DNA of 64,000 bases from Candidatus Limimorpha caballi (GCA_018064605.1 JAGHUX010000005.1:407468-471467), one strand, 5' to 3'. Positions 19,103-29,190 are shown, numbered from the stretch's first letter. Notes: generated by a model not told the origin, from the sequence alone. Numbers and translations: made by a program.

Positions 19103-19492
19103 TTACACTCTTCTGCGCTTTGGCGGGCGGCATCCGTTGTGCGGCAATGGTGTGACATCGACGATCTCTGTCACCTCGACACCTGACGAATGGATAGCAC
19201 GGATGGCTGACTCACGGCCTGCGCCTGGTCCTTTGACGAATACTTTGACTTTACGTAATCCCAGGTCGTAGGCTTTCTTCGAGCATTCCTCTGCTGCCAG
19301 CTGAGCCGCGTACGGGGTGTTCTTCTTTGAACCCTTGAAGCCCATCTTTCCGGCCGAAGCCCATGATATGACCTGTCCTTCATTGTTTGTTAATGAAATG
19401 ATGATGTTATTGAAGGAAGCTTTGATGAAGGCCTTGCCCTGTGCTTCGATCTTCACAACACGTTTCTTAACTGTTTTTGTGTTTTTTGCCAT
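19103..19492 (-). CDS. rpsK: 30S ribosomal protein S11
   Basis: The 129-residue protein has S11 motifs [38 protein letters not shown] and [18 protein letters not shown] at the C-terminus. It forms part of the 30S platform near the mRNA exit. It is separated from rpsM by an unusual 130-bp spacer carrying a repeat hairpin. Confidence 0.97.
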   Translation of the reverse strand: MAKNTKTVKKRVVKIEAQGKAFIKASFNNIIISLTNNEGQVISWASAGKMGFKGSKKNTPYAAQLAAEECSKKAYDLGLRKVKVFVKGPGAGRESAIRAIHSSGVEVTEIVDVTPLPHNGCRPPKRRRV

Positions 19493-19553
19493 TTTTTAGC
19501 TTTTTTTTAATGGTATTTAATATGATCCAACCATCTGTAGATTAAAGTTTCAA

Positions 19554-19623
19554 GGTGAAAGGTGAAAGGTGAAAGGACCATGATCCTTCCTCCTTTTAAC
19601 CTTTTCCCCCTTAACCTTTCACC
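19554..19623. repeat. GGTGAAA heptamer triplet with inverted copies inside the alpha operon
   Basis: Three tandem GGTGAAA units (19554-19574) are followed by C/T-rich units ending in AACCTTTCACC (to 19623), an inverted copy. The transcript could form a hairpin between rpsM and rpsK. The spacer also contains AACCTTT, the unit of the long array at 48369. The repeat reaches the rpsM stop codon. Confidence 0.75.
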
Positions 19624-20000
19624 TACTTAGTGGCTTTCTTTTTGTTTGCAACGGTCTTCTTGCGGCCCTTACGGGTACGTGCGTTGTTCTTTGTGCTCTG
19701 ACCACGGAGTGGCAGACCTGAACGGTGGCGGATCCCTCTGTAGCAACCGATGTCCATCAAACGTTTGATGTTGATCTGGATCTCGCTGCGGAGTTCACCT
19801 TCTGTCTTGTACTGCTCGGCGATGATGTTACGGATCGCGTTCTGCTCATCGTCTGTCCAGTCCTGGACTTTCTTGTCAGCCGGCACGTTAGCTTCCTTGA
19901 GGATAGCTTTGGCGGCTGAACGGCCGATACCAAATATGTAGGTCAATGAAATCTGACCCTGTTTATTGTTCGGGATATCTACACCAGCAATTCTAGCCAT
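19623..20000 (-). CDS. rpsM: 30S ribosomal protein S13
   Basis: The 125-residue protein starts [15 protein letters not shown] and has [16 protein letters not shown] and the basic tail [22 protein letters not shown]13 lies in the 30S head and contacts the P-site tRNA and the 50S bridge. It is preceded by rpmJ and followed by the repeat spacer. Confidence 0.97.
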   Translation of the reverse strand: MARIAGVDIPNNKQGQISLTYIFGIGRSAAKAILKEANVPADKKVQDWTDDEQNAIRNIIAEQYKTEGELRSEIQINIKRLMDIGCYRGIRHRSGLPLRGQSTKNNARTRKGRKKTVANKKKATK

Positions 20001-20022
20001 ATTTTTCCTGATTTTTTGTTAA

Positions 20023-20139
20023 TTAACCCTGACGTTGGTTTTCCTTAGGGTTCTTTTTGTTAATTACATACAATTTACCTTTGCGACGCACAATGATGCA
20101 ATCGGCTGATCTCTTCTTGATAGATGCTCTGACTTTCAT
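20023..20139 (-). CDS. rpmJ: 50S ribosomal protein L36
   Basis: A 38-residue product read directly from the minus strand: it starts [14 protein letters not shown] and ends [12 protein letters not shown], the usual L36 ends. Only one Cys is present (residue 14), so this is the form without the four-ligand zinc ribbon. Its position between infA and rpsM is the standard one. Confidence 0.95.
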   Translation of the reverse strand: MKVRASIKKRSADCIIVRRKGKLYVINKKNPKENQRQG

Positions 20140-20172
20140 TTTATCTTATGTTTAATTTTGTCTTCACATTTT

Positions 20173-20391
20173 TTATTTGTACCTGAAACTTATACGTCCT
20201 TTCGTCAGGTCGTAAGGTGTCATCTCCACTTTCACCTTGTCGCCCGGTAGGATCCTGATGTAGTGCATTCTCATTTTGCCTGAGATGTGCGCGATGATTT
20301 GGAGACCGTTCTCAAGTTCCACCCTAAACATTGCGTTGCCCAGCGATTCGACCACTGTTCCGTCTTGTTCTATTGATGACTGTTTTGGCAT
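20173..20391 (-). CDS. infA: Translation initiation factor IF-1
   Basis: The 72-residue single S1/OB-fold protein has [19 protein letters not shown] and [21 protein letters not shown]-1 binds the 30S A site during initiation. It sits between map and rpmJ as in many spc/alpha junctions. Confidence 0.97.
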   Translation of the reverse strand: MPKQSSIEQDGTVVESLGNAMFRVELENGLQIIAHISGKMRMHYIRILPGDKVKVEMTPYDLTKGRISFRYK

Positions 20392-20403
20392 ATAATTTCT
20401 TTT

Positions 20404-21180
20404 TTATCTGTTGTTTTCCGCGGCTTCTGCCCATTCAAAACTTGATAGTATCTCGGCCTTGCCTTTGCGCACCGCGACATCGTGCTCGAAGTGAGCGGCG
20501 GGTTTCCTGTCACGCGTGGTGATTGTCCATCCGTCACGTTCCTGCACGATCTCCTTCTTGCCGAGGGTGATCATCGGCTCGATGGCGAGGACCATGCCTT
20601 CAACCAGCTTGTTGCCCGTGCCACGTCTTCCGTAGTTGGGCACCTGCGGGTCCTCGTGCATCTTGCGTCCCACGCCGTGTCCGACGAGTTCGCGGACGAC
20701 ACCGTAGCCGAACGACTCGGCGTGTGTCTGGACGGCGTACCCTATGTCGCCGACCCTGTTGCCCGCCACCGCCGCCTCGATGCCTTTGTAGAGCGACTCC
20801 TTCGTCCTCTGGAGGAGAAGGCGTGTCTCTTCCGCGACATCGCCGCAGCAGAACGTGTATGCCGAGTCGCCGACGTATCCGTTCAGCACCGTGCCGCAGT
20901 CAACCGAGACGATGTCGCCGTCGCGGAGCTCGTAGTCCCCGGGGATGCCGTGGACCACCTGCTCGTTGACCGAGATGCACAGGCTTCCGGGAAATCCCTC
21001 GTAGCCCTTGAAGGCCGGAGTTGCGCCATTGTCCCTGATGAACTCCTCTGCGAGTCTGTCAAGCTCAATGGTGCGGACTCCCGGACGCACGCGCCTCCCC
21101 ACTTCGCCCAGGGTCCTGCCCACGAGCAAAGCGGCTTGTCTCAGCAATTCGATTTCGTTATCTGTTCTGAAATGAATCAT
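20404..21180 (-). CDS. map: Methionine aminopeptidase type I
   Basis: The 258-residue enzyme has the five metal ligands in order: Asp in SVDCGTVLNGYVGD (two Asp), His in VGHGVGRKMHEDP, Glu in AIEPMITLG and Glu in VQERDGW. It removes the initiator Met from nascent chains, fitting its place among translation genes, 14 bases after secY. No N-terminal zinc-finger extension is present. Confidence 0.96.
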   Translation of the reverse strand: MIHFRTDNEIELLRQAALLVGRTLGEVGRRVRPGVRTIELDRLAEEFIRDNGATPAFKGYEGFPGSLCISVNEQVVHGIPGDYELRDGDIVSVDCGTVLNGYVGDSAYTFCCGDVAEETRLLLQRTKESLYKGIEAAVAGNRVGDIGYAVQTHAESFGYGVVRELVGHGVGRKMHEDPQVPNYGRRGTGNKLVEGMVLAIEPMITLGKKEIVQERDGWTITTRDRKPAAHFEHDVAVRKGKAEILSSFEWAEAAENNR

Positions 21181-21194
21181 AGACCTTTTGGAAA

Positions 21195-22610
21195 TTACAT
21201 CCTGCCCACACGGCCCTTGATACGGCCCGACTTTGTGAGACCGTCGTAGTGGCGCATGAGAAGGTGACTTTCAATCTGTTGCAATGTGTCCAACACTACA
21301 CCGACGAGAATCAGCAGAGATGTGCCGCCGTAGAACTGGCTGAACTGCTGGTTGACGCCGAGTGTGGAGACGATGGCAGGCATGATTGCCACAACACCGA
21401 TGAAGAGCGCTCCCGGAAGAGTGATTCTCGACATGACGGTGTCGAAGTATTCCTGTGTCTTCTTGCCAGGTTTGACACCCGGGATGAAGCCGCCGTTCTT
21501 CTTGATATCCTCCGCCATCTGTGCCGGGTTGATGGTCACAGCCGTGTAGAAGTACGTGAAGATGACGATGAAGATGAAGAACACGAGGTTGTACCAGAAA
21601 CCGTTCATGTTTGTCATGGCTCTCCAGAATCCGCCGAGGCTCTCCGACTGTGAGAATCCGATGATTGTGATAGGCACAAAGAGGATCGCCTGTGCGAAGA
21701 TGATCGGCATGACGCCTGCCGCATTGACTTTCAATGGGATATACTGGCGCACTCCGCCGTACTGCTTGTTGCCGACGACACGTTTCGCATACTGTACCGG
21801 TATCTTGCGTGTGCCTTGGACGAGCATGATTGTCATGATGATGACGAGTACGAGGAATACAATTTCCAGCAAGAAGAAGATCGGGCCGCCGGTGCCTTCA
21901 GTGAAGCGCGAGGCGATCTCCGCGAACAGCGCGAAAGGAAGACGTGCGATGATACCAATCATGATGATGAGTGATATGCCGTTGCCTATGCCTTTGTCAG
22001 TTATGCGCTCGCCGAGCCACATGATGAACAATGTTCCCGCGATGAGGATGATCACTGACGATATCCAGAAGAACAATGTCGGGTCGTCACCGGTGAACGG
22101 GTAGATCGCATTCGGGGCGGTTGAGCGCACCTGACCGATGAGGTTGGCGATGTAACCCGGGGCCTGTACCGCCACGATGAGCACCGTGAGGTAACGTGTG
22201 ATTTGGTTGATTTTGCGGCGGCCGCTCTCGCCTTCCTTCTGCAGACGCTGGAAGTAAGGGATCGCCATGCCGAGCAATTGGATGATAATGCTCGCGGTGA
22301 TGTACGGCATGATGCCGAGGGCAAACACTGAAGCATTAGCAAACGCACCACCTGAGAACATATTCAACAAACCAAGGAGACCAGAGCTGCTTTGATTCTT
22401 CAAAGCTGACAGTGCGTTCGGGTCAACACCGGGGAGGACGACATACGATCCAAAACGGTAGATCAAGATGATCAGCAGTGTGTAAAGGATGCGTTTGCGA
22501 AGCTCCTCGATTTTAAAGATATTTTGGATGTTTTCTCTGAGTCTCTTGTTCATCCACAGAAGACCTGCGACGACGACACAGACCAAAATAACAATTAATA
22601 ACTCCTTCAT
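21195..22610 (-). CDS. secY: Preprotein translocase subunit SecY
   Basis: The 471-residue reading has ten canonical transmembrane helices, including the plug region after LYTLLIILIYRFGSYVVLPG and the cytosolic loop motif near TKSGRIKGRVGRM at the C-terminus. SecY is the channel of the Sec translocon. The N-terminus is odd: the first 19 residues (MKELLIVILVCVVVAGLLW) form an extra hydrophobic segment before the usual start. A second ATG at codon 20 (base 22553, MNKRLRENIQNIFKIEELR) would give the normal protein but leave a 76-bp gap after rplO instead of 19. The start is therefore uncertain. Confidence 0.94.
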   Translation of the reverse strand: MKELLIVILVCVVVAGLLWMNKRLRENIQNIFKIEELRKRILYTLLIILIYRFGSYVVLPGVDPNALSALKNQSSSGLLGLLNMFSGGAFANASVFALGIMPYITASIIIQLLGMAIPYFQRLQKEGESGRRKINQITRYLTVLIVAVQAPGYIANLIGQVRSTAPNAIYPFTGDDPTLFFWISSVIILIAGTLFIMWLGERITDKGIGNGISLIIMIGIIARLPFALFAEIASRFTEGTGGPIFFLLEIVFLVLVIIMTIMLVQGTRKIPVQYAKRVVGNKQYGGVRQYIPLKVNAAGVMPIIFAQAILFVPITIIGFSQSESLGGFWRAMTNMNGFWYNLVFFIFIVIFTYFYTAVTINPAQMAEDIKKNGGFIPGVKPGKKTQEYFDTVMSRITLPGALFIGVVAIMPAIVSTLGVNQQFSQFYGGTSLLILVGVVLDTLQQIESHLLMRHYDGLTKSGRIKGRVGRM

Positions 22611-22629
22611 ATCTCTTTAGTTTAGTTGA

Positions 22630-23073
22630 TTAGATTTTCTCAATAGTACCACCAGCCTTTGTGACAGCCTCCTCCGCGCTCTTTGAGAATGCGTGGGCTT
22701 TCACTGTGACTGCTGTCGTCAATTCACCGTTTCCGAGAATTTTAACAAGTTCATTTTTGCCTGCCAGGCCGTACTGTCTGAGCTCTTCAGGCGTGATAGT
22801 TGTCAATCCGTTGTTGGCGAGGTCCTGGATGGCTTCAAGGTTGACGGCGCGGTATTCCACGCGGTTGATGTTCTTGAACCCGAATTTAGGGACGATACGC
22901 TGGAGAGGCATCTGGCCGCCCTCGAAACCGATTTTGTGCTTGTTTCCCGAGCGTGAGCCGGCGCCCTTGTGTCCGCGTGTGGATGTCCCGCCGTAGCCCG
23001 AACCCTGTCCGCGTCCGATTCTCTTGCGTTCTCTTACAGAACCCTTTGCCGGTTTAAGATTACTAAGATCCAT
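22630..23073 (-). CDS. rplO: 50S ribosomal protein L15
   Basis: The 147-residue protein has the Gly/Arg-rich N-terminus (RIGRGQGSGYGGTSTRGHKG) and the core GFEGGQMPLQRIVPKFGFKN. It is a late 50S assembly protein placed directly before secY as usual. Confidence 0.97.
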   Translation of the reverse strand: MDLSNLKPAKGSVRERKRIGRGQGSGYGGTSTRGHKGAGSRSGNKHKIGFEGGQMPLQRIVPKFGFKNINRVEYRAVNLEAIQDLANNGLTTITPEELRQYGLAGKNELVKILGNGELTTAVTVKAHAFSKSAEEAVTKAGGTIEKI

Positions 23074-23100
23074 GGTTTTTAATTTTCCTTAGTTTAACAA

Positions 23101-23289
23101 TTAGATTTCTTCGATTTTAAGAAGGTGCTTGACTTTCTCCACCATGCCGGCGATTGACGGGTTGTCCATGTCAACTTCAGCCGAATGATGCATCTTCCTG
23201 ATGTTCAAGCTCTTCAGAGTGTCTTTCTGATCCTGTGGTCTGCCGATGCCACTTCTAATCTGGGTGATTCTTACTTTTTTCATTTTCAA
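23101..23289 (-). CDS. rpmD: 50S ribosomal protein L30
   Basis: The 62-residue short bacterial L30 contains VRITQIRSGIGRPQDQKDTL and LNIRKMHHSAEVDM. Translation may begin at the first or third codon (MKM). It lies 7 bases after rpsE. Confidence 0.94.
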   Translation of the reverse strand: MKMKKVRITQIRSGIGRPQDQKDTLKSLNIRKMHHSAEVDMDNPSIAGMVEKVKHLLKIEEI

Positions 23290-23295
23290 TTGAGA

Positions 23296-23814
23296 TTATC
23301 CGTTAAACACCACATCAAGATCCACTCCTCTCATCTGTGCGACAGTGCGTGCATCGCGCATCTTTGACAACGCGTCGAATGTGGCCTTGACGACTGAGTG
23401 AGGGTTTGATGATCCTTTAGACTTTGCGAGAACGTTCTTCACGCCGACGCTCTCGAGGACTGCACGCATTGCGCCGCCCGCGATGACGCCGGTACCGGGT
23501 GTGGCCGGCTGGATGTAAACATTCGCCCCGCAGTATTTGCCGTACTGTTCGTGCGGGAGCGTGCCGTTGACGACCGGCACCTTGATGAGGTTCTTCTTTG
23601 CATCCTCAGCACCCTTCTGGATGGCGGCCTGTACTTCCTTGGCTTTGCCAAGACCGTAACCAACCACGCCATTCTCGTTGCCGACGACGACGATAGCTGC
23701 GAATGTGAAGGCACGTCCGCCCTTGGTGACCTTTGTCACGCGGCTCACGTGAACCATGCGTTCTTTAAGTTCGATTTCCGAGCTTTTCACTTTTTTTACG
23801 TTGACTTCTGCCAT
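23296..23814 (-). CDS. rpsE: 30S ribosomal protein S5
   Basis: The 172-residue protein has the double-stranded RNA-binding-like N-domain ([20 protein letters not shown]) and the C-domain ([40 protein letters not shown]). S5 works with S4 at the mRNA entry and in decoding accuracy. Confidence 0.97.
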   Translation of the reverse strand: MAEVNVKKVKSSEIELKERMVHVSRVTKVTKGGRAFTFAAIVVVGNENGVVGYGLGKAKEVQAAIQKGAEDAKKNLIKVPVVNGTLPHEQYGKYCGANVYIQPATPGTGVIAGGAMRAVLESVGVKNVLAKSKGSSNPHSVVKATFDALSKMRDARTVAQMRGVDLDVVFNG

Positions 23815-23818
23815 AGCT

Positions 23819-24172
23819 TTAGAATTTTAATCCACCATTACGAGCGCCTTCTGCGAGAGACTTCACTCTTCCGTGATACAAATAACCGTTGCGGTCGAAC
23901 ACCACCGTCTCGATGCCGGCTGCCTTCGCCTTCTCGGCGATGAGGTTGCCCACCTTGTTGGCCTGTTCAACCTTAGTGACCTTCGACTCCTCGATGCCGT
24001 TCTCGCGCGACGAGGCTGCCGCGAGTGTCACGCCCGCCTCATCGTCGATGAGCTGGACGTATATCGACTTGTTGCTTCTAAAGACAGACATTCTCGGACG
24101 TGCTGCCGTGCCGCTGACGGTCTTACGGACGCGTCTCTTGATGTTTAATCTTCTTTCGATCTTCTTGTTCAT
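23819..24172 (-). CDS. rplR: 50S ribosomal protein L18
   Basis: The 117-residue protein has [20 protein letters not shown] at the N-terminus and the 5S rRNA-binding end [20 protein letters not shown]. Four bases separate it from rpsE. Confidence 0.97.
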   Translation of the reverse strand: MNKKIERRLNIKRRVRKTVSGTAARPRMSVFRSNKSIYVQLIDDEAGVTLAAASSRENGIEESKVTKVEQANKVGNLIAEKAKAAGIETVVFDRNGYLYHGRVKSLAEGARNGGLKF

Positions 24173-24197
24173 CTTTCTTGCGTTTTAGATTTAAACA

Positions 24198-24758
24198 TTA
24201 TTTACCTGCTGCCTTACCGGCCTTGCGTCTGAGGACTTCGCCCTCGAACTTGATACCCTTGCCCTTGTACGGTTCAGGACGTCTGTATGAGCGAATCTTT
24301 GCCGCCACCTGGCCGAGCAATTGCTTGTCGTACGAACGGAGCTTCAAAATCGGGTTCTTACCTCTTTCGTTGATGGTCTCACATATGATCTCCTCCGGGA
24401 AGGCCATGATCATGTTGTGTGAGAAGCCGAGGCCGAGCTCGAGCTGCTTGCCGTTGGCCTTGGCCTCGGCCTTGTAGCCGACGCCGACGAACTCCATGAC
24501 GAGCTCGAAGCCTTCCGACACGCCTTTCACCATGTTGAAGAACAAAGCGCGGTAGAGGCCGTGCTTTGCTGACGCCTTGTCCACGTTAGCCGGTTCAACG
24601 ATGATGTGGCCGTCTTCTATCTTGACGTTGACGTGGTCGTGGAAGTCCTGGCTCAATGTGCCGAGTTTCCCCTTGACCGTGAGAACGTTGTCTTTCAATG
24701 TAACCTCGACTCCCGCCGGGATTGCGATTGGTAACTTGCCTATTCTTGATAATGCCAT
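24198..24758 (-). CDS. rplF: 50S ribosomal protein L6
   Basis: The 186-residue protein begins MALSRIGKLPIAIPAGVEV and has two repeated L6 folds, with GVSEGFELVMEFVGVGYKAE in the middle and the Lys-rich tail EPYKGKGIKFEGEVLRRKAG. It lies near the sarcin-ricin loop. Confidence 0.97.
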   Translation of the reverse strand: MALSRIGKLPIAIPAGVEVTLKDNVLTVKGKLGTLSQDFHDHVNVKIEDGHIIVEPANVDKASAKHGLYRALFFNMVKGVSEGFELVMEFVGVGYKAEAKANGKQLELGLGFSHNMIMAFPEEIICETINERGKNPILKLRSYDKQLLGQVAAKIRSYRRPEPYKGKGIKFEGEVLRRKAGKAAGK

Positions 24759-24777
24759 AACTGTTTCCTCCTAATCT

Positions 24778-25176
24778 TTATGATACATAGCACAACACTT
24801 CGCCGCCGATGTGGAGCTGGCGGGCTTCCTTGTCTGTCATGATACCTCTTGACGTCGAGATGATCGCGATGCCGAGGCCGTTCATCACCCTTGGGAGGTT
24901 TTCCGAGTCGGCGTAGCGGCGGAGACCAGGGCGTGAGACGCGGTCGATCGTCACTATCGCTGACTGTTTTGTTACAGGATGGTATTTGAGGGCAATCTTT
25001 ATCGTGCCCTGAGGCCCTTCCTCCTCGAACTTGTAGTTGAGGATATAGCCCTTCTCAAAGAGGATCTTTGTGATGGCCTTCTTCGTGTTGGAGGCAGGGA
25101 CTTCCACGATTCTGTGTTTAGCATTGACGGCATTGCGAACGCGTGTCAAAAAATCTGCTATAGGGTCTGTAATCAT
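24778..25176 (-). CDS. rpsH: 30S ribosomal protein S8
   Basis: The 132-residue protein begins MITDPIADFLTRVRNAV and ends with ISTSRGIMTDKEARQLHIGG. S8 binds 16S helix 21 and in E. coli represses the spc operon translationally. Confidence 0.97.
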   Translation of the reverse strand: MITDPIADFLTRVRNAVNAKHRIVEVPASNTKKAITKILFEKGYILNYKFEEEGPQGTIKIALKYHPVTKQSAIVTIDRVSRPGLRRYADSENLPRVMNGLGIAIISTSRGIMTDKEARQLHIGGEVLCYVS

Positions 25177-25199
25177 AGTTTTAATCCTTTCTTATTAAA

Positions 25200-25469
25200 T
25201 TACCAACTTGCTTTCTTAACACCTGGGATCAAACCTTTAAGGGCCATTTCACGGAAGTTGATACGTGAGATGCCGAACTGACGCATATAACCTTTTGGAC
25301 GTCCTGTAAGCTGACAACGATTGTGCACGCGGATGGGAGATGCGTTCCTCGGAAGCTTCTGGAGGCCGATGTAGTCGCCGGCTTCTTTGAGGGCGGCGCG
25401 TTTCTCGGCGTATTTCTCCACCATCGCCATTCTTTTGCGCTCACGCGCTTTCATTGATTCTTTTGCCAT
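25200..25469 (-). CDS. rpsN: 30S ribosomal protein S14
   Basis: The 89-residue protein is the longer zinc-independent form: it lacks the paired CxxC motifs of the 61-residue type. It contains [20 protein letters not shown] and the conserved end [14 protein letters not shown]. Confidence 0.97.
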   Translation of the reverse strand: MAKESMKARERKRMAMVEKYAEKRAALKEAGDYIGLQKLPRNASPIRVHNRCQLTGRPKGYMRQFGISRINFREMALKGLIPGVKKASW

Positions 25470-25475
25470 ATCTCA

Positions 25476-26033
25476 CTATTTTTTCTGGTTTTTAAATGGA
25501 AGACCAAACTGCTTCAACAAGGCCATTGCTTCCTTGTCGGTATTCGCCGATGTGACGAAGGTGATGTCCATGCCGTTGATCTTGTTGACCTTGTCCATGT
25601 CGATCTCCGGGAAGATGATCTGCTCGGTGATGCCGAAGCTGTAGTTGCCGCGGCCGTCGAAGCCCTTGTCGTTGATACCTCTGAAGTCGCGAACACGTGG
25701 GAGGGCGACGGCGACCAGGCGTTCGAGGAATTCGTACATCTTGTCACCGCGCAGCGTCACGCGAACGCCGATCGGGTTGCCACGACGCAACTTGAAGTTT
25801 GACACGTCGTGTCTTGAAATTGTCGGAACGGCTTTCTGTCCGGTGATAGCTGTCATTTCCTCTACACCATAGTCAATCAGCTTCTTGTCGGCGAGAGCTG
25901 CGCCGATGCCCTGATTGAGCGAAATTTTCAAAAGCCGTGGAACCTGCATCACAGTCTTGTACTGGAATTCCTTCATCAATGCAGGCACGATTTCGCTCTT
26001 ATACTGTTCTCTGAATTTGGGTTGATACTTCAT
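25476..26033 (-). CDS. rplE: 50S ribosomal protein L5
   Basis: The 185-residue protein has [16 protein letters not shown] sequence ([17 protein letters not shown]), TVSRH-like [13 protein letters not shown], and the end FGLPFKNQ. It binds 5S rRNA. Its ATG overlaps the rplX stop by one base (TAATG), suggesting coupled translation. Confidence 0.97.
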   Translation of the reverse strand: MKYQPKFREQYKSEIVPALMKEFQYKTVMQVPRLLKISLNQGIGAALADKKLIDYGVEEMTAITGQKAVPTISRHDVSNFKLRRGNPIGVRVTLRGDKMYEFLERLVAVALPRVRDFRGINDKGFDGRGNYSFGITEQIIFPEIDMDKVNKINGMDITFVTSANTDKEAMALLKQFGLPFKNQKK

Positions 26034-26353
26034 TATTTAATAACCTCCCCTGATTTTTTTGAATAACGGATTGATTTGCCATTTTCATCTTTTTTGCGGC
26101 CGATGCGGCCCGGGGTGCCGTCCTTGTCGCAGACCATGATGTTGCTGACGTGGATCGGGGCCTCCTTCTTGATGATACCGCCCTTGGGGTTCTCGGTGCT
26201 CGGCTTCGTGTTCTTCGACACGAGGTTCACGCCGTCGACGATGGCACGCTGCTTCTTCGGGTCAACGCTGAGCACTGTGCCTCTCTTGCCCTTCTGGGTT
26301 CCGGATATGATGACTACGCTGTCACCTTTCTTTACGAACATTTTAATACTCAT
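26033..26353 (-). CDS. rplX: 50S ribosomal protein L24
   Basis: The 106-residue KOW-domain protein has [20 protein letters not shown] near the N-terminus and [13 protein letters not shown] later. It initiates 50S assembly. One-base overlap with rplE. Confidence 0.97.
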   Translation of the reverse strand: MSIKMFVKKGDSVVIISGTQKGKRGTVLSVDPKKQRAIVDGVNLVSKNTKPSTENPKGGIIKKEAPIHVSNIMVCDKDGTPGRIGRKKDENGKSIRYSKKSGEVIK

Positions 26354-26370
26354 AACTTCTTTCCTTTCTA

Positions 26371-26739
26371 TTAAAGTACCTCAGGTGCAAGAGATACGAT
26401 TTTCATGTACTGTTTCTCGCGCAATTCCCTCGCGACCGGTCCGAAGATACGGGTGCCAACCATCTCGCCCTGCCCGTTGAGAAGCACGCACGCGTTGTCG
26501 TCGAAGCGGATGTATGACCCGTCGGCGCGGCGCGTCTCCTTCTTTGTGCGGACTACGACTGCTTTGAACACTGTGCCCTTCTTCGCGTTGCCGCTTGGGA
26601 GAGCGTCCTTAACTGAAACCACGATCACGTCGCCGATACGGGCATAACGCTTTTTGGTTCCGCCTAATACTCTGATGCAGAGCACTTCCTTTGCACCGCT
26701 ATTGTCGGCTACTGCAAGTCTTGATTCTTGTTGTAACAT
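26371..26739 (-). CDS. rplN: 50S ribosomal protein L14
   Basis: The 122-residue protein starts [20 protein letters not shown] and has [20 protein letters not shown] and the end [10 protein letters not shown]. Its ATG overlaps the rpsQ stop by one base. Confidence 0.97.
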   Translation of the reverse strand: MLQQESRLAVADNSGAKEVLCIRVLGGTKKRYARIGDVIVVSVKDALPSGNAKKGTVFKAVVVRTKKETRRADGSYIRFDDNACVLLNGQGEMVGTRIFGPVARELREKQYMKIVSLAPEVL

Positions 26740-26996
26740 TACTTGGCCCTTTCTATTATTTCAACGAGTCTCCAACGTTTGTTCTTGCTGAGCGGACGGG
26801 TCTCCATGATGCGCACCGTGTCTCCGATGTTGCATTCATTGTTCTCGTCGTGTGCGAAGAACCGTGTTGATTTCTTAACGAACTTACCGTAAATCGGGTG
26901 TTTTGTGCGACGTTCAATCACTACGACGATCGTCTTGTCCATCTTGTTGCTGGCAACGACACCGATTCTCTCTTTTCTAAGATTTCTTTCTTCCAT
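26739..26996 (-). CDS. rpsQ: 30S ribosomal protein S17
   Basis: The 85-residue OB-fold protein contains [18 protein letters not shown] and [18 protein letters not shown]. It overlaps rplN by one base and follows rpmC. Confidence 0.97.
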   Translation of the reverse strand: MEERNLRKERIGVVASNKMDKTIVVVIERRTKHPIYGKFVKKSTRFFAHDENNECNIGDTVRIMETRPLSKNKRWRLVEIIERAK

Positions 26997-27018
26997 GTCT
27001 TATTTCCTTTCGTCGTGT

Positions 27019-27225
27019 CTATTTAACGTTCTTTTCTGCATTCTGACGCTTTGTCAGCTCTGTCAGCATGCGCGCGATCTGTTTGCGGGTTGCTCCGAGC
27101 TTGTTCGGATTATCCAATGGGGAAACTGCATGTTGCATTTTCATCTTGACGTACTCGAGACGCAGGGTCTCGACGCGTTCCATCAGATCAGCAGTACTTA
27201 ATTCATTGATTGCTTCTTTCTTCAT
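27019..27225 (-). CDS. rpmC: 50S ribosomal protein L29
   Basis: The 68-residue helical protein has LSTADLMERVETLRLEYVKM and NPNKLGATRKQIARMLTEL, the L29 pattern. It lies near the exit tunnel where trigger factor and SRP dock. Confidence 0.96.
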   Translation of the reverse strand: MKKEAINELSTADLMERVETLRLEYVKMKMQHAVSPLDNPNKLGATRKQIARMLTELTKRQNAEKNVK

Positions 27226-27239
27226 AGTGCCAACTGTTT

Positions 27240-27659
27240 CTATTCGACATAATCTCTTCTAACCACGAACTTTGTTGTTACAGGCAGCTTTTGAGCGGCT
27301 AAGCGGAGAGCTTCCTTGGCGACCGCCAGCGGGACACCCGCAGCTTCGAAAAGCATGTGACCTGGGGTGACGCGCGCAACGAAGTACTCGACGTCTCCTT
27401 TACCTTTACCCATACGAACCTCGAGAGGCTTCTTGGTGATAGGTTTGTCAGGGAATATTCTGATCCAAATCTGCCCCTCACGTTTCATGTGACGTGTGAC
27501 AGCTTGACGGGCAGCCTCAATCTGGCGGGCTGTTATCAGGCATTCCTCCATCGTTTTAATTCCAAAAGAACCGAAGGCGAGCTCATGGCCGCGGAACGCG
27601 TTGCCCTTCATTTTGCCTTTCTGGGGTCTTCTGTATCTTGATCTTTTAGGTTGTAACAT
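27240..27659 (-). CDS. rplP: 50S ribosomal protein L16
   Basis: The 139-residue protein starts [20 protein letters not shown] and has the conserved [20 protein letters not shown]. It contributes to the A-site region near the peptidyl transferase centre. Confidence 0.97.
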   Translation of the reverse strand: MLQPKRSRYRRPQKGKMKGNAFRGHELAFGSFGIKTMEECLITARQIEAARQAVTRHMKREGQIWIRIFPDKPITKKPLEVRMGKGKGDVEYFVARVTPGHMLFEAAGVPLAVAKEALRLAAQKLPVTTKFVVRRDYVE

Positions 27660-27715
27660 CGTTATTTGATTTTATATTACCTTATTTAATTTTGCAGACA
27701 TCTCTTGCAATGTCT

Positions 27716-28462
27716 TTACTTATTGTTGCTTGGGCGTTTGGCGCGACGCGGTGCCCCGTTGCCGGGTTTCCTGTCCATGCCGCCGACCTTCTTCTGTGAC
27801 GCAGGCTGGCTCGACGTCGGAACAAGCTCCGGGCGACCATAGACCTCGCCCTTGCAGATCCACACCTTGATGCCGATACGGCCGTATGAGGTGTGAGCTT
27901 CGACGAGCGAGTAGTCGATGTCAGCGCGGAGGGTGTGCAACGGGATGCGGCCTTCCTTGATTGATTCCGAGCGTGCGATCTCAGCGCCGCCGATACGACC
28001 TGACGCGATGACCTTGATGCCTTCGGCGCCGATCCTCATCGTGTCCTGAACGGCCTTCTTCATCGCGCGGCGGTATGCCACACGGCCTTCGATCTGCTTC
28101 GCGATTGAGCTTGCCACGATGAACGCGTCAAGTTCAGGGCGTTTGATCTCGCTGATGTTGATCTGGATGTCCTTGCCGATGAGCTTCTTCACTTCTTCCT
28201 TGAGCTTTTCAACCTCTGTGCCTCCCTTGCCGATGATGACACCCGGGCGGGCTGTGAAGATTGTCACGGTCACGAGTTTGATCGAGCGTTCGATGCCGAT
28301 CTTCGAGATACCTGCCTTGCTACCGAGACGTGCGTTGAGATACTTGCGGATCTTGTCGTCTTCCCCGATGTTCTTGGCTGTATCCTTGCCACAGTACCAG
28401 TTTGAGTCCCAACCTTTGATGACTCCGAGTCTTAGACCTATTGGATGAGTTTTCTGTCCCAT
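27716..28462 (-). CDS. rpsC: 30S ribosomal protein S3
   Basis: The 248-residue protein begins [20 protein letters not shown], has a KH domain with [16 protein letters not shown] (GKGG loop) and the C-domain [12 protein letters not shown]. The C-terminal 30 residues are basic and low in complexity. S3 lies at the mRNA entry. Confidence 0.97.
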   Translation of the reverse strand: MGQKTHPIGLRLGVIKGWDSNWYCGKDTAKNIGEDDKIRKYLNARLGSKAGISKIGIERSIKLVTVTIFTARPGVIIGKGGTEVEKLKEEVKKLIGKDIQINISEIKRPELDAFIVASSIAKQIEGRVAYRRAMKKAVQDTMRIGAEGIKVIASGRIGGAEIARSESIKEGRIPLHTLRADIDYSLVEAHTSYGRIGIKVWICKGEVYGRPELVPTSSQPASQKKVGGMDRKPGNGAPRRAKRPSNNK

Positions 28463-28474
28463 TTTAATCTTTTT

Positions 28475-28906
28475 TTATTCTTCAACATTAGCTTCTGCGG
28501 CTTTCATATCTGCGATTCTGCTATCGACGATGATAGTCACGTGGTTCGAGCGTTTGCGGATGCGGTGAGCGCGGCCCTGAGGTGCCGGCTGAATACGCTT
28601 GAGCGTACGGCCTTCATCGACAAATATCTCCTTTACGTACAGGTTGGCGTCCTCGAGGCGCTTCCCTTCGTTCTTTGCTTCCCAGTTGGCGATTGCCGAG
28701 CGGAGTAACTTGTACACCGGCTTCGACGCCGCCTTCGGTGAGTATAATAAGGCATGAAGTGCAAGTTCCACTTTCATCCCTCTGATCATGTCTGCAACAA
28801 GGCGCATCTTGAATGGTGATGTCGGGACGTCGCTGAGTCTTGCCATCGCGACCTGCTTCTTCGCCGCCTTTCTTGCTTCTGCTGCGTTATGTTTTCTTGC
28901 TCCCAT
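28475..28906 (-). CDS. rplV: 50S ribosomal protein L22
   Basis: The 143-residue protein has [20 protein letters not shown] and the exit-tunnel loop region ending [19 protein letters not shown]. The tail is slightly longer than in E. coli. Confidence 0.97.
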   Translation of the reverse strand: MGARKHNAAEARKAAKKQVAMARLSDVPTSPFKMRLVADMIRGMKVELALHALLYSPKAASKPVYKLLRSAIANWEAKNEGKRLEDANLYVKEIFVDEGRTLKRIQPAPQGRAHRIRKRSNHVTIIVDSRIADMKAAEANVEE

Positions 28907-28914
28907 CTTACTTA

Positions 28915-29190
28915 TTATTTAACATCTTTTCTGTTTCCGGAGTGGCCTCTGAATGTACGGGTCGGGGCGAACTCGCCGAGTTTGTGGCCGACCATGTTTT
29001 CGGTGACGTAAACCGGGATGAATTTATTACCGTTGTGAACAGCTATCGTTTGTCCGACGAAATCAGGAGAAATCATTGAAGCTCTTGACCAAGTCTTGAT
29101 CACGGTCTTCTTTCCTGTTGCTACATTATCCAGAACCCTCTGCTCGAGTTTATAGTGGATATATGGTCCTTTTTTAAGTGAACGACTCAT
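28915..29190 (-). CDS. rpsS: 30S ribosomal protein S19
   Basis: The 91-residue protein starts [20 protein letters not shown] and ends [15 protein letters not shown], with [13 protein letters not shown]19 pairs with S13 in the 30S head. Confidence 0.97.
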   Translation of the reverse strand: MSRSLKKGPYIHYKLEQRVLDNVATGKKTVIKTWSRASMISPDFVGQTIAVHNGNKFIPVYVTENMVGHKLGEFAPTRTFRGHSGNRKDVK

